Of a stretch of 64,000 nucleotides of DNA, positions 1 to 12,450 are shown one piece after another (the first letter of the stretch is position 1; each line of letters starts with the position of its first letter). The position numbers were made by a program, and so were the translations under genes. The stretch lies in the NCBI GenBank assembly GCA_007449985.2, contig VIIQ02000136.1, positions 179,075 through 243,074 of the forward strand, read 5' to 3'. The stretch is from Desmodesmus armatus. Lineage: Eukaryota; Chlorophyta; Chlorophyceae; Sphaeropleales; Scenedesmaceae. A model generated the notes under the pieces. It had not been told where the DNA came from, did not search any database, and worked only from the letters and a program-made list of their open reading frames with translations.

Positions 1-1411
1 AAAGGCAGACCGCAGCCGTTGGTTGCTGTGGGGCATCTACCTATCCACCACCGCTGCCGTCAGCAGCAGCAGCACCCACAACTATTCACACAGCGGCAGC
101 AGCTGTGGCTGGGTCGCTGCTCATACAGCATACAGTCAATCCGGGGCGCCGCGCCATGTTGCAACAGCGGCTGGTTCCCGTACAGCAGCAGCAGCAGCCA
201 CTTCAGATGTCAAGAGAGAGGCAGACAGCAGCCGGTGGCTGCTGTGGGGCATCTACCGCACCACGACCCCTGCCAGCAGCAGCGGCAGCAGCAGCAGCAG
301 CCACAACCATCACACAGCTGCAGGTACAGGTGCAGCTAGTGGTTGGGTTGCTGCTCATACAGCATATAGTCCACTCCAGGGCGCCGCGCCATGTTGCAGC
401 AGCGGCCTGTTGCCCTGCTCACCAACAGCAGCAGCAGCAGCAGCAGCGGGCAATGTTATGCAGCACAGGAAGGCAGCGGCAGTGGCCGTGTGGTGCAACA
501 GCGCGCTCGGCCACGCAGCAGCACGGGTGGCAGCAGCAGCCGTGGCTGCGCGCACAGCACAGCCACGCAGCAGCGGCAAGGGGAGGGGGAGGGGGCAGCA
601 GCAGCAGCAGCAGCAACTCCTGTCTGCGAGGGGTGCGCAGGCATGCGTGCTGTCACCCCTGAGCCCCTCAACACTACCAGCAGGCCGCCACAGCTCCCCC
701 CTCTGCGCCCAGCGCACCCCCCCCCCCTCCTTCTGCCCACACATGGCTCCTGTTTGCTGCCACCCCCTTCAGTGCCTACACAGCATGCAGAGGGCACACC
801 CCTACAGCGGCAGCAGCGGTGGCAGCTGGTTGTGGCGCTTTCTGTGTTGCAGGCGCACAGCCTCGCGCGTGGTCACCCCTCAGCCCCCGCAACACTACCA
901 GCAGGCCGCCACAGCTCCCCCCTCTGGGCCCAGCGCCCCCCCTGCCCATACAATGGTCCTGTGTGCTGCTGCCCCCATCAGTGCCTGTGCAGCATGCAGA
1001 GGGTACAGCATACAGATGGGGTTGGCAGCTGACTGTGGCACTTTCCATGCAACAGGCGTGCAGGCAGGCGTGCTGTCATTCCTCGGACTCTGGCCCCAGC
1101 ACACACCCCTTCTTCCCACACAGGGGTCCTGTTTGCTGCGATCGCCATCAGTGTCTGTACAGCATGCAGCGATCACAGTCATACAGCAGCTGCGGGCGGC
1201 AGTAGCAGCGGTGGCAGATGGCGGTGGCGCTGTTCATGCGGGGACGCACAGCCTCGCACGCGCCCACCCCTCAACCTCAACGCGCCCACCCCTCAACCTC
1301 AACGCTACCAGCAGGTCGCACACAGCTTCCCCTCTGGCCCCAGCGCACTCCCTCCCTGCCTACGTAATTGTCATGTTGGCTGCCACTGCCATCAGGGCTT
1401 GCACAGCATGA
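1..1411. repeat. CAG-rich tandem repeat region, possible partial coding exon
   Basis: Two tandem families are visible. The first, about 1-430, has roughly two copies of a 215-235 bp unit that includes the phrase GGCGCCGCGCCATGTTGCA. The second, about 640-1340, has three to four copies of a 220 bp unit with ACCAGCAGGCCGCCACAG. An open plus-strand frame of 462 codons runs 23-1411, but it is Ala/Ser/Gln-rich in every frame, as CAG repeats always are, so it is not evidence of a protein. Some units hold AG dinucleotides after T/C-rich stretches (for example near 850), so this may be the 3' part of a gene starting outside the window. No product recognised. Confidence 0.45.
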
Positions 1412-3169
1412 AGCAGGCTTCAACAGTATAGTGTGTTGTGTGTTAGGCGTGATTCACTTGCAAGTCACAATTGTGAAGCTTTGCCCCGGTCATTGGGGTT
1501 TGCATGGTTGTGTGTGTGGCCAGCTGGTGGCAAGCCCTGCCCCCTTTGGCAACAAGCAGGCTGCCCCCTTGGTAAGAAAGAACAGCATTGCGTCATCCTA
1601 TCTTGAGCATTGCGTCGTACACAAGCACTACCTTGTGTGACATGCAGACCCACCTCACCCCTAGCTTTTGTACACTGGTTCCAGCTAGAGTATCAGCATG
1701 GGTGCTAATATATGTGCTTAGCCCCTATGACCAGATCTGGTCGCTGGCTAGTGCCGGGGAAGAGGGGTGACCCCTGCAATATTGGTATCAGTATTGGCAT
1801 CAAGCTGCAGCTGCACAACTAGCTGTGACCCCCTGTGTGAGCCCAAGCAAGCTTCACAGCCCTTCTGCACCGCCACACACAACCTTCCTTACACCGGTGA
1901 CTGGGTGCAGGACTCAATAGGCTCGTCTAGCCGCATCTGCACCTGCATATGCATCACTAACCACTTCTTTTCGTTGACAGACACGACAGCTTCAGCCTCT
2001 GCGATCTTACTACAACCTTCCTTACACCAGTCAACCAGTCATCAACATCTTCCTGTAGCTATGAAGCTCAAGAGTTCGTGCAAACGTACATTCTGTTTCA
2101 CCAGGTATATGGCTTGACAGCAACACACCTGCCTGTCAAACCACCCACTCAAGAGTGTGGGCGTTACACCAGGCCATACCACACTAGTTTAGGGTCAAGG
2201 GCAAAACCCTAAACTGTAAACACACACCTCAGCTGTCGCAGCTGCAAACACACTAGGTCTCACTCAAATCAAATCAAAGTTACACCTGTAGCTATGAAGC
2301 TCGCTCACCCAGTAAGCAAAGTCTATGCATCAGGTATCACCCAACGCTGTGAAGGGCGCGGCATGCGCTACTAGCAACAGTATCCTTGTGCAGAAGCAGC
2401 AAACTCCCCATGCGTTGGCTCAGCAAACGCTCCAGGCTACAGCTGTGACAGCACCAGCCCCCCCCCCTACTACCCCCCTCCCCCCCCCCCCCACCACGAC
2501 AGCTTCAGTCTCTGCGATCTTACTACAACAGCTGTGACAGCACCAGACTGGCCAGCTTGCGCCGCTGAGTACTACCATCCCTTGAGTCGAGCCGATCGGG
2601 TGACTCACAGCCGCACCTACAAGAAGCCTTGCAGCTGTTGCCTTGACATTGAACTGCTAGGACTAGCGCCCTTGAGCCCCTGTCAACCACTGGTTGCTAG
2701 CAACGCTGAGCGGCACTGCTGCCAAGCCCTCAGGGTCACGCTGCCTGTAGTACTGGCAGGGCCAGCATCACGTTGGTCAAATCCAGCCCACACTTTACAC
2801 CCAAGCAGATCAAAGTAGCCAAGCTGATCAACCCTCTGCTGCTCAAACCACAACGGTCACCCCAGCTGCAGGTGCTCCTTGCTGCTGCGCTTTGGGCACT
2901 GAAAGACCACAAGGAAAAAGACCAAAAGCAGATACGGATACAACCTTGTGTACCTCACTAACGCCATAGGATGTCTCCCATTGGCACTGCAGTGGTGTCC
3001 ACTGCTACTACCAACACACGCCACAGCACCAAACCCTTGAGAACTCAGCCTGCAAACCCTCGAGAACTCAGTAGCCAAGAGGTGTGCTGAGGTTGCCACA
3101 CCCATCCTCTGTGGTATTCCACCACATGTACTGCTAGCCTGTGCAACTGTCGCCGCCGCAATGAGCCAT
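1412..3169. other. No convincing gene; short repeats only
   Basis: No frame here shows family resemblance. A segment around 1980-2015 (ACGACAGCTTCAGCCTCTGC) is repeated at about 2497-2530, and a phrase with CTGTAGCTATGAAGCTC occurs at 2052-2074 and 2287-2305. The stretch lies downstream of the minus-strand gene ending at 3170 and may hold its 3' region. Confidence 0.4.
2186..2215. repeat. Telomere-like inverted repeat
   Basis: AGTTTAGGGT and its exact reverse complement ACCCTAAACT are separated by 10 bases. The arms contain the TTTAGGG unit. Either a relic of telomeric sequence or a small hairpin. Confidence 0.6.
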
Positions 3170-6100
3170 TCACTCCGCTTTGCTGTCACACCACATTGCC
3201 AGCCGCCCCTGCTGTCTGTGTGAGTTCACAAGGGTGGCAGTAGCCCCTGCCCACTGGCCACACGCAAGCCATAAAACCATGAATACCCCAGGCTTGCCCG
3301 CCTGTTCCTTAACCCTATTGACATTATTAGTATACTCGTTCTCCAACAGAGTGACCTTCAGGCTTCCCCCCTTCACAAGAACCTTCCCACGGTAGCTGTG
3401 GTAGTTGTCTTCAGGCCCAAAGCCATACTTGTAGGAATCGTATTCTGGGTCCTCCCTGCCGGTGTAGTACTCGGAATCCTCTCCAGAATAATAATCTGAA
3501 CCCTCCTCACCGGAGTATCCACGAGACCCGCTAGAGCGCCTTTTCATAGGCCCCTCGCCGTTGTAATAGCCGTCAGGCCCCTCGCTGTGGGAGTAGCTGT
3601 CAGGGCGTTCGCCGTGGTAGAACCCAAGATCATCGAACCCAGCATCATAGTTTGCAGCAGCAGTATCGGCGGGAACCTCGTGCTTCCTGGCCCTGACACG
3701 TCCCAGCCTGCCACCGACGATGCTCAGGCGCCGTGAGCCCGTGTCGGCAAAGTAAGGGATGAACTCGACGCGGCCCTTGGCTTCCTTCACGCCTTCTGTT
3801 GTCACCACGCTGTTGATCTTGCCGCGGAAGATGACTGCCGTGACGTTGACGATGGCGGAGATGTTTGGCTCGGCGCGATCGTAAGGATCGTCGTATGAGG
3901 CCGACGCGAGGCGACGGCGACCCTTGATTGTGTCGTCGGGAGGGTATGTAGCCTCGCAGCTATCGACCTGTGAGAGGATGGCGAATCCCTTGGCGGTGAA
4001 GTAGGCACTTCCCTTGAAGGGGCATCCACACTCCCCAGCGGCATGGGTGAAAGTGCTGCGGGAGCAGCAGCAGCAGCGGCAGCAGCAGCAGCACGCATGA
4101 CAGCAGATGGTGATGCGCGATGTTTTCCGCACTCGCCCCCGCAGTGCATATCAATTCAAAATGCACCATTAGGAAAGCTAGAAGGCAGGTAGGTTGGCTG
4201 CTGCCCCCCTTGGTGTGCACACATTCTAGGGTACTGCAATCTTGTCTTCGCTGGTCAACCTGTGCGATTGCTTGGATATCTCCGTTCACCACAGACAGTA
4301 TACACACACTACAATGACAGTATAGAAACAGCGCACGGCCCACCAACACAGTGAAGACCGTCTGCGCCTTCTGATGCAGAGATGCAATGCCCGTCCCGTG
4401 GCAATCCCGAGCAATTGGGAATACAGCCTGCACCACAAACCTGTGCCCCTGCAAGCCTTATCCCCCATGCATGGCTACACACCTCCTTGCCTACCCGCGG
4501 GCTTCTCCCTCCCCCCTCCTGTCCACACCCACCCAGGGTGATCCAACTTGATTATGGGGGGGGGGGGTGGCGGTTGTTACAAGTGGATACTTTCACCGCT
4601 GGGCGGTACTCTCCACAGGTGGTTTTTGGAATATGGCGGGTGGTGCTGGTGGACCGTTGCCCCTTGTTTTGCACACATGAAGCTGGGGCGGGGTGTGTTC
4701 CCACCATCTCAGTGAATATGCGCGCGCGCGGGGGGAGGGGGTCTCACCAGCGCAGGCGTACTCACCACTTGATTGACGCAGGTATGCACGTCTCAGCCGG
4801 GGCAAAGCTAGTGGTGTCCCCTCCCCCCTCGTTGGTATGCGGGGAGGGTTGATTGACGCAGGTACACACGTCTCAGCGGGGGCAAAGCGGGCGGGGGGGG
4901 GGGGGGAGGGGGGGAAACCCGCCAACACACACATTCATATGCGGGGAGGGGGGTGCCCACCAGCGCAGGCGGACTCACCAGTTGATTGACGCAGGTATGC
5001 ACGTACCAGCCGGGGCAAAGCTGGCGGGGGGGGGGGGCGCCCGGGTGGCATGCGGGGGGGGGGGGGGGGGGGTATGCGGGAAGGAAGGTTGTGAGGAGGG
5101 TGCCCCCCCCCCCTCGTCTGTATGTGGGGAGGGGGGTGTCCCACCAGCGCAGGCTGTGCTGTGTTGTCCTGCAGGCGGACTCACCAGTTGATTGATGCAG
5201 GTATGCACGTACCAGCCGGGGCAGAGCTAGGGCAGCCCCCCCCCCCCCCACACACACATTGATATGTGGGGAGGGGGTCCCCACCAGCGCAAGCGGACTC
5301 ACAAGTTGATTGATGAAGGTATGCATGTCCCAGCCGAGGCAGAGCTGGCGGGTCTCCCCCGCCCCCCCTTGGTCTGTGGAAAGGGGTCCCCACCAGCGCA
5401 GGCGGACTCACCAGTTGATTGACGCAGGTATGCACGTACCAGCCGGTCAAAGCTGGCGGGGGGGGGGGGGGGGCGCCCGGGTGGTATGCGGGGGGGGGGG
5501 GGGTATGCGGGGAGGAAGGTTGTGAGGAGGGTGCCCCCCCCTCGTCTGTATGTGGGGAGGGGGGTGTCCCACCAGCGCAGGCTGTGCTGTGTTGTCCTGC
5601 AGGCGGACTCACCAGTTGATTGATGCAGGTATGCACGTACCAGCCGGGGCAGAGCTAGGGCAGCCCCCCCCCCCCCCCACACACACACATTGATAAGTGG
5701 GGAGGGGGTCCCCACCAGCGCAAGCGGACTCACAAGTTGATTGATGAAGGTATGCATGTCCCAGCCGAGGCAGAGCTGGCGGGTCTCCCCCCGCCCCCCC
5801 TTGGTCTGTGGAAAGGGGTCCCCACCAGCGCAGGCGGACTCACCAGTTGATTGATGCAGGTATGCACGTCTCAGCCGGGTCAAAGCTGGCGGGGGGGGGG
5901 GGGATGCGGGGAGGGGGGTTGTGAGGAGGGTGCCCCCCCCCCCCCCCCCGTAGGTATGCAGGGAGGGGGGCCCCACCAGCGCGGGCGGACTCACCAGTTG
6001 ATTGATGCAGGTATGCACGTCCCAGCGGGGGCAGAGCTAGTGGTGTCCTCCCCCCCTAGTTGGTATGCGGGGAGGCTTGATTGACGCAGGTACACATGTC

Positions 6101-9100
6101 TCAGCGGGGGCAAAGCTGGCGGGGGGGAGGGGGGACACCCCCCCCCCCCAAACACACACACATTGACATGTTGGGAGGGGGGGTCCCCACCAGCGCAGGC
6201 GGACTCACCAGTTAATTGTCGCAGGTATGCACGTCCCAGCCTGGGCAGAGCTGGGGCAGGCCCCCTGTGTCCCAACTTCAAACCAGGTGCACTGCGCTGC
6301 AGCCTTCCTTTCCAGGTGGTCTGAGAAGAACTTGTTGCGATGGCCTTCGTACCTTCACAGCACACACACGTTATAACATAACATCAAGCAAAAATTAATA
6401 AATAATCTATTCAATAATATCAATATAATAATTAATTTATAATAATATAAGATATATAAATCAATATATATATATAATAAATAATCAATTCAAATCATAG
6501 TTACACCTGTAGCTATGAGGCTCAAGAGCTCATGCCAGCCATTCACTGATATTACGGAGAGGGCAGAACAAACCAGAAAGAACAAACACTGTGGCTCAGA
6601 CCAGCGCAAGTACAGTCCCCTTCAATGAAGGAGAGGCGGAGACAGTCTACAGGTGTACGCAGCTGCCGCTGCTTCGAGAACCAAAGCACCCAGTTTGTCC
6701 TTGATGACATGGAGCGTCATGACATGAAACGACATGACAGGACGACAGCAGGGAGGGAACACATGCACATGCACATGCACATGGATCATCCAAGTTGCGT
6801 GCGGGGGTGCGTGCCAGCCTCAATGTGGCATCATGAGTCATGCCAAGCCAACAGCAAACCAGTCACTGCTTCACGGTGGACTGCTTACCTGCTCTCAGGG
6901 TAGCTTGGGTTCAGGCAGAAGTCGGGCTCATCCTCCGGCAGGGCACACCTGAAGGTGGACCTGCATGTGGTAACAGCACAGCATGACAGCACAAATGACG
7001 TCAGCACAGCACAGCGTAGCACAGCACAGCATGAAAGCACAAATGACGCCAGCACAGCACAGCACAGGGTGACAAGAAGGCAGGACATGGCAGCGCGCTT
7101 CTCACAGCACAATAGAGAAAGAGAACACACAGCTTCAGTAGCAACCAACACACAACAACCGCCGTTGCCGCTGCTGCCCAACCTGACACACCTTCACGAC
7201 CAGGCCACAGGCTCGTAAGTAACCATCCGTGCATGCAGGGGGCCAGGCCCCTTGTCTACCCTGCTTACAGTGAAACGCCAGCAGCATTGGTTGACTCGGT
7301 TCCTGTCATCTGCATAGTGAAGGTCTTCACGTCCAGCTTGTTGTGGTGCTCCTCTTTGTGGTAGTAGCCACCGGGGCCTCCATCTCCCCCCTCATAGTGT
7401 TCCTCCTTGTGGTAGTAGCCTGGGCCCTCACCACGACCCTCATAGCTCTCGTGTTCACTGGGGGGGATTGGCATGGTGGGAGCAAGGGAGTGGATCAGGG
7501 ATATGCGGTAAGGAGGAGGGGGAGGTGCTGACTGGGGTGGGGGATAAGTAGGTTTCAGGGGGAAGGGATGGAGTGCTGACAGCAGCAGAGGCAGGGGTGA
7601 GGTGAAAAGGTGCTCAGCAGGCTGGTGTATGCATGTGTGAGGGAGAAGTGGTGGTGACCACCGGGGCCACCATCACTGCCCTTATAGAGCTCCGGGAGAT
7701 CCTCCCTGTGGTAGTAGCCTGGGCCTTCACCACGCCGCTCATAGCTCTCGTGCTCACTTGGGGGGGGGGGGGGTACGTAGGTGTGAGGGAGAAGGGGAAA
7801 CAGAGGCAGGGGTGTGCTACATCAGTGATGGGTTGCTCAGGAGGCTGGTGTGTGTAGGTGTGAGGGAGAGGTTGTGGTGACCACCGGGGCCGCCATCCCT
7901 GCCCCTGTACAGCTTCGGAGAATCCTCCCTGTGGTAGTAGCCTGGGCCTTCACCACGCCGCTCATAGCTCTCGTGCTCACTGGGGGGGGGGGTACGTAGG
8001 TGTGAGGGAGAAGGGGAAACAGAGGCAGGGGTTTGCTACATCAGTGAAGGGGTGCTCAGGAGGCTGGCATGTGTATGTGTGAGGGAGGAGTGGTGGTGAC
8101 CACCGGGGCCGCCATCTCTGCCCTCATAGAGCTCCGGACGATCCTCCCTGTGGTGGTAGTGACCAGGGCCGTCACCATGCCCCTCATAGCTCTCATGCTC
8201 ACTGGGGGGGGGGGGGGTGACATGCCAATGTGCATGTGGGAGGAATGGGGCAGAGCAGGAACATGCGGTAAGGGGGCAGGGGAGGTGCTCACGGCGGAGG
8301 GGGGTAGGGAGGTGTGAGGGGGAAGGGATGGAATGCTGACGACAGCACAGGCAGGGGTGTGGAGATAGCGTGCTCAGGGGGCTGGTGTGCACATGTGTGA
8401 GGGGCAGGAGGCTTGCTATGCAATGATGAGTGTATGCGTCGCCATGGTTTAGGGTTTAGGGTTTAGGGCCCTAAACTTCAAAAACCCTAAACCCTCAACT
8501 GGCTGCCATCTTGGCAGTGGCAGTATGGCCCACTCCTTCACCACACTGCATGGGAGGACAAGCAGCAACTGCAAGGTTGGAGGGCGGCAGCAGCCCTGCA
8601 TGGCTTGAGAAAGACACCACCCAATTTGCAGTTTCATTGAAGTAATTAGTGCTGGTACATGCATCGTTGGTGTACCAGCAGGCTGTGTCAAAGGCTTGAG
8701 GCATGCCTGATGCTGTGCTGTCGACTGCAGGGGCTTCTTTGCCCTGTTACATGCGATGTGTGCTATGCTATGCTATGATACGATGGTGAAATGTGAGTGA
8801 CTTAGCTACAGCACTACGTATGCAGCACATAGATGCCTGCTGTCGAGTGTTTAGGTTGTTCCCGACAGCTCTACTTGCTGCTGACAATGAACACTACCAG
8901 GAGGCTCCTCTCTTGTTGGCGAGTAAATGAGCCCTCCCGCAATAGTAAGCCACTTTCAGCTGAGTTGTCTTGAGCTGCTGCTGCTGAATCAATTTTGCAT
9001 GTGCTTGGTGTGAGCACGCACAACAGTCATGTGCCAGGCGATGTGGGGAATGCCACTGCTGTTGAATGTGCAGCAACATTACCGCTAAACAAGCACCATG

Positions 9101-9436
9101 TATGCTGACGGCGCATACAACGGTCAAGGAACGGCAATCTGATGAATGACCTTAGCGTATATGTAATCAGCCTTGGCAAACAGCATGCTGAAGACATGCA
9201 GCAGCAGCACACTGTGCACTGTACCTGTAGGCCTCCTCTTTGTACTGATAGGGACCATCGCCAGGTCCGTCACCCTTGTTGTATTCATGTGGGAGTACTG
9301 GAGTGTCCGGATAGAAGTCCCCTTCCTGCTTGAGCGCACGACGGTTTCCGCTGACTGGAGCAAATTGTGCCAGTAGAACGCATGCTGCAAGAGCTGCCGT
9401 CAAGCAGAAGACGTGATTTCTGGTTCGATCAACCAT
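3170..9436 (-). CDS. Secreted Cys-rich protein with His/Glu/Gly-rich module, unknown function (gene A)
   Basis: Five exons join in phase: 9225-9436, 7269-7457, 6889-6960, 6209-6352 and 3170-4055 (1,503 nt, 500 aa). The start at 9436 is chosen because it opens a signal peptide (hydrophobic LTAALAACVLLAQ) like that of the paralogue at 17960-22189. Exon 2 encodes a His/Glu/Gly/Tyr module (EHESYEG, GGYYHKEEHH). Exons 3 and 4 encode a Cys-bearing core (STFRC, DFCLNPSYP, AQCTW, AGTCIP). Exon 5 continues with GECGCPF and a Gly/Tyr/Asp/Ser-rich tail (SDYYSGE, EYYTGRE). I recognise no named family; a wall or matrix role is only inferred from secretion and composition. The intron before exon 5 holds a micro-exon array and intron 1 holds partial copies of exon 2, both listed separately. 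The C-terminal tail is about 57 residues longer than in the paralogue. The exon chain is well supported by paralogy; inclusion of extra copies is unknown. Confidence 0.8.
4766..6250 (-). repeat. Array of 42-nt exon-like units in gene A
   Basis: Eleven tandem copies of the 3' end of gene A exon 4 (whose own end is 6209-6250). Copy positions: 5995-6036, 5844-5885, 5734-5775, 5613-5654, 5412-5452, 5303-5344, 5185-5226, 4979-5020 and 4766-4807 have an AG before and GTGAGT (or close) after. Two more, near 6074-6115 and 4852-4893, lack the donor. Each good copy is 42 nt, starts at codon position 3 and ends at position 2, so insertion keeps the frame and adds 14 residues of the type CFAPAGTCIPASIN. 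The copy at 5412 is 41 nt and would shift the frame. Spacers are 67-172 nt. A higher-order duplication of about 430 bp relates the 4979-5344 and 5412-5775 blocks. Confidence 0.85.
6362..6500. other. AT-rich island inside gene A intron
   Basis: About 130 bases of almost pure A/T (ATTAATAAATAAT, ATATATATATAATAAAT) inside a GC-rich region, in the intron between exons 3 and 4. It ends beside a copy of the dispersed TTACACCTGTAGCTATGA element at 6501. Could be an inserted organelle fragment or an AT microsatellite; nothing coding is seen. Confidence 0.6.
7655..8201 (-). repeat. Three partial copies of gene A exon 2
   Basis: Copies of the 5' half of exon 2, with its AG acceptor, have right edges at 7756, 7979 and 8201 (the true exon begins at 7457). 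Each encodes the same start (EHESYE, GPGYYH or GPGHYH, then a DGGPGGHH-like end) and then runs into unrelated sequence, so the second half with the normal donor is missing. Spacing is about 299, 223 and 222 bp. No stop occurs within the homologous part. A donor that would keep the frame is not evident. Confidence 0.75.
8447..8495. repeat. Interstitial telomere-like repeat, inverted
   Basis: Three GTTTAGG units are followed at once by CCCTAAAC and, after a short gap, AAACCCTAAACCCT. Head-to-head telomere units of this kind are typical of plants and many chlorophytes. It lies in intron 1 of gene A. Confidence 0.75.
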
Positions 9437-10008
9437 TGCAATGCGCCGCAGCAAGCAGAGGCAGAACAGAATGGCCGCACCAAACCAAAATAATGGACTG
9501 TGTGCACTGTTGTGCACCCACAATGTATTGAGAAGATTTATTTTGGGTATGAAATGCTGCTTCACAATGCATGATAGCTGCAAAGGCTCCATCATCGCCT
9601 GAATTTCGGTCAAAGGGCACTTGCACCTCTTCTGCTTGTATGGAAGGCCCCGGCCAGGTATGACATCGGTGCCATCTACAATGATTTAATTATTGCTTTT
9701 GCCACTGTACGTAACCAGCGGTTGGCTAGCTGCCAGGCTGGTCAAAAGCTGACGTTCATGGATCGCTGGATGCAATGAGAGACGCGAGCAGAAGACTGTT
9801 ATGTGTGTTATGTGCTGCAAGTGACTGCATCTGTCACTGTGCCTGAGTGGCCATCCTTTTTGGGTGCACAGTTGCTGTTGACAACAGCCTGTTGTGTGTG
9901 TTGTGTCGATTTCATCCTCGATCAAACACAAGATCGTAACGTTTGCTTGGGTCAACCTGACTGCCACCTAACCAGGTGCTGCAACGTTAAGGCAGCAGCA
10001 ACATCAGC

Positions 10009-10041
<33 letters not shown>

Positions 10042-10709
10042 CCCGCAGCAGCACCAGCATGCGTTGTTCCTGTGGCTGCAAGGTACGTCGGAAACCATCG
10101 CATCACTCACAATGCATCATTCAAGTTTGGGCCCTGTCAAGATCTCTTGCTGTCTTGCACTCTTTCACACAATCGGCCCTACTGCTTGCAGTTCTGGTCT
10201 GCAGGATGGTTGCCCAGTCAAAGTTGCATGCTATGCTGCATATCACACAGCTGCGTCTGCAGCTTAAAAAAACGCAGGAAGTCGCTGCATGTCTAGTGCA
10301 ACAACCTGTGCTGCCACCTGCAGCGCCACAGTGTTCACCCTCTGCACTCATGTCATGCATCAGCAGCAACACAGTCCGCTGCCTTTCTGTATGTTGTTAT
10401 CCCCTCCATCCCGCACTCCTCAACCCTCTATCTTACATCGCTGAAATATATGTTCAATATGTCGTGCGCATTACCTCCTGCCACCCTCCCACACCCCCCC
10501 TCCCCCATTCCTTTCACCTCCAGGCCTCCCAACGGGCTGATCCGTCCACCAGTCTTTGTGCAGCAGCCCACACCCGCCACCCACGCTGCTTACCACCCCT
10601 CCGATCAGCAGCAGCAGCAGCAGCAGCAGCACGATGTACATCTTCAGCGGCAGCAGCAGCAGCAGGACGGCAGCGGTCCCGCCCCCTGCGGCTTCAGGCA
10701 GCAGCCAGC
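9437..10709. promoter_or_regulatory. Divergent intergenic region between gene A and the polyglutamine gene
   Basis: The spacer separates two genes read in opposite directions, so both promoters should lie here. I see no certain TATA box. A CAG run at about 10013-10040 and a C/T-rich tract ending in an AG at 10533 suggest a 5' leader with an intron for the plus-strand gene. An open frame covers part of the interval (from 10059), but its predicted residues up to about 10530 look non-coding. Confidence 0.4.
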
Positions 10710-10850
10710 ATGTCTGCCAGCCTGCAGCCCCCTCAGCAGCCACAGCAGGACCACCCCGCTGCTGCTGCTGCTACTGCTCCTGCTGCTGCAACTGTCGCCT
10801 CACATGTAGCTGTACCCTTGACCTTCCTGCAACCACTCACCAGCAACTCT

Positions 10851-10881
<31 letters not shown>

Positions 10882-11021
10882 GCTGGGGGCGCACGCAGCG
10901 TAGAAGTAAGTCCGGCCAGCAGCAGCAGCAGCAGCAGGGCGATCCCATCCACACAGTGGTGGTGCCCTCTCGGCTGCAGCCACAGCAGCTGGTGCAGATG
11001 CAGCAGCAGCTGGTGCAAAAT

Positions 11022-11056
<35 letters not shown>

Positions 11057-11137
11057 TTTTGGGGGTGGTACTGCTGTGGGCCAGCTGGCAGCTGCTGCTG
11101 TAGTGCTAGCAGCCACAGCTGCAGGTGCTTCGCGCAT

Positions 11138-11202
<65 letters not shown>

Positions 11203-12416
11203 GACGGCTTGATGCTGCTGATGCGCCCGTGGACCAGCAGCAGCAGCAGCAGCAATGGGTGGATATGCTGCAAGTGCAGCAGCAGCGGCTGGTGCAGTCT
11301 GTTGCAGCTGCAGCTGCCAAGCTTCAGGGAGCAGCAGCAGCCTCTGCTGCTGGCACCCCCTTGCAAAAGCTGCTGCCGCACATACCTGGCTTTGCGCCAG
11401 CTGCTGCTGGTGCTGGTGCTGCACCTGCTACTGTCGCTGCTGTTGCTGCTGCCGAGGTTGGTGCCAGCACCAGTGTCCTGTCTGCTGCTGATGGCAGCAC
11501 CACCAGCTTCGCACAACCCCAGCAGCAGCAGCAGCAGCAGCAGTTGCCGAAGGGTTGGTGGCAAACCCTAGATCAGGTTTACTACCTCAATTTTGGCAGC
11601 AGAGCCGGCCTGCTACCCCGTGTGGACCTGCCGCCGCCGCAGCAGCAGGTGTCACCGGGTGACACAACAGCAGCAGCAGCAGTGACACAGCAGCAGCAGC
11701 AGCAGCACCTGGTGGCATTCCAGTCCAAGGCAGATGCAGAGTATGCTTGCGGCGTGCTACAGGCCACGCTCACAGCAGGCGCAGTGGCAGCAGGGCGATC
11801 TGGTCAGGCTGCTAAACCGCTCTTCAGGGGTTCAGTGCTGCAGGCTAAGCCCTGGTTCCTGCAGGACTTGGTCGGGGTTCAGAAGAAGGGGTTGGAGGTA
11901 TTGCCTCAGGGTTTATTGGACCACAGCAGGGCTTTGACGGGGCCACAGCTGGAGACGTTCCTGCTGCAGCAGCTGGCTGGCAGCAAGCCTCAGCAGCAGC
12001 AGCAGCAGCAGCAGGAGGCAGATGACATTGCCAATGCTGCTGCAGATGCAGCTGTTGCTAGCGAACAGCAGCAGCAGCAGCAGCAGCAGCAGGCCGAGTT
12101 GCTTACCGGCTGCCTGCCTGGGGACGCTGCTTTACAGGATGCAGCGCTGTCCACTTCATCTGACAGCACCACCACCACCACCACCACCACCAGCACCAGC
12201 ACCAGCAGCAGCAGCAGCAGCAGTAAGGCTCGTGAGAAGTCCCGACCAGGTGGCTTCAGGCCTGTCAGCACTGAGCTTCCCCTGTTTGACTTCAGCAGCA
12301 GCAGCAGCAGCAGCAGTAGGAGCCTGCTGGTTGAACCGGATGAGTCAACAGGTGCAGCACTCAGGGAGTTGCTAGCTGCTGGGGCTGCTGCTTTGCCGGT
12401 GGTGGGCACACTGACA

Positions 12417-12450
<34 letters not shown>

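Noticed and set aside
355..744. Antisense Cys/Ala/Leu-rich open frames opposite CAG runs, here and in 10.7-14.4 kb, 39-40.4 kb
   Set aside because: CAG/CTG repeats stay open in all six frames. These frames have no conserved motif and lie opposite exons or repeats on the other strand.
4056..4132. Poly-Cys start (CCCCCRCCCC) on the frame of gene A exon 5
   Set aside because: It is the CTG tract of the preceding intron. The paralogue shows the same tract and the true exon begins at the AG by 4055.
4808..5636. Long Pro/Arg-rich minus-strand frames across the 4.8-6.3 kb array
   Set aside because: They read through G/C homopolymers and donors, giving repeated nonsense such as SPPALVGTP. The exon-unit interpretation fits phase and paralogy better.
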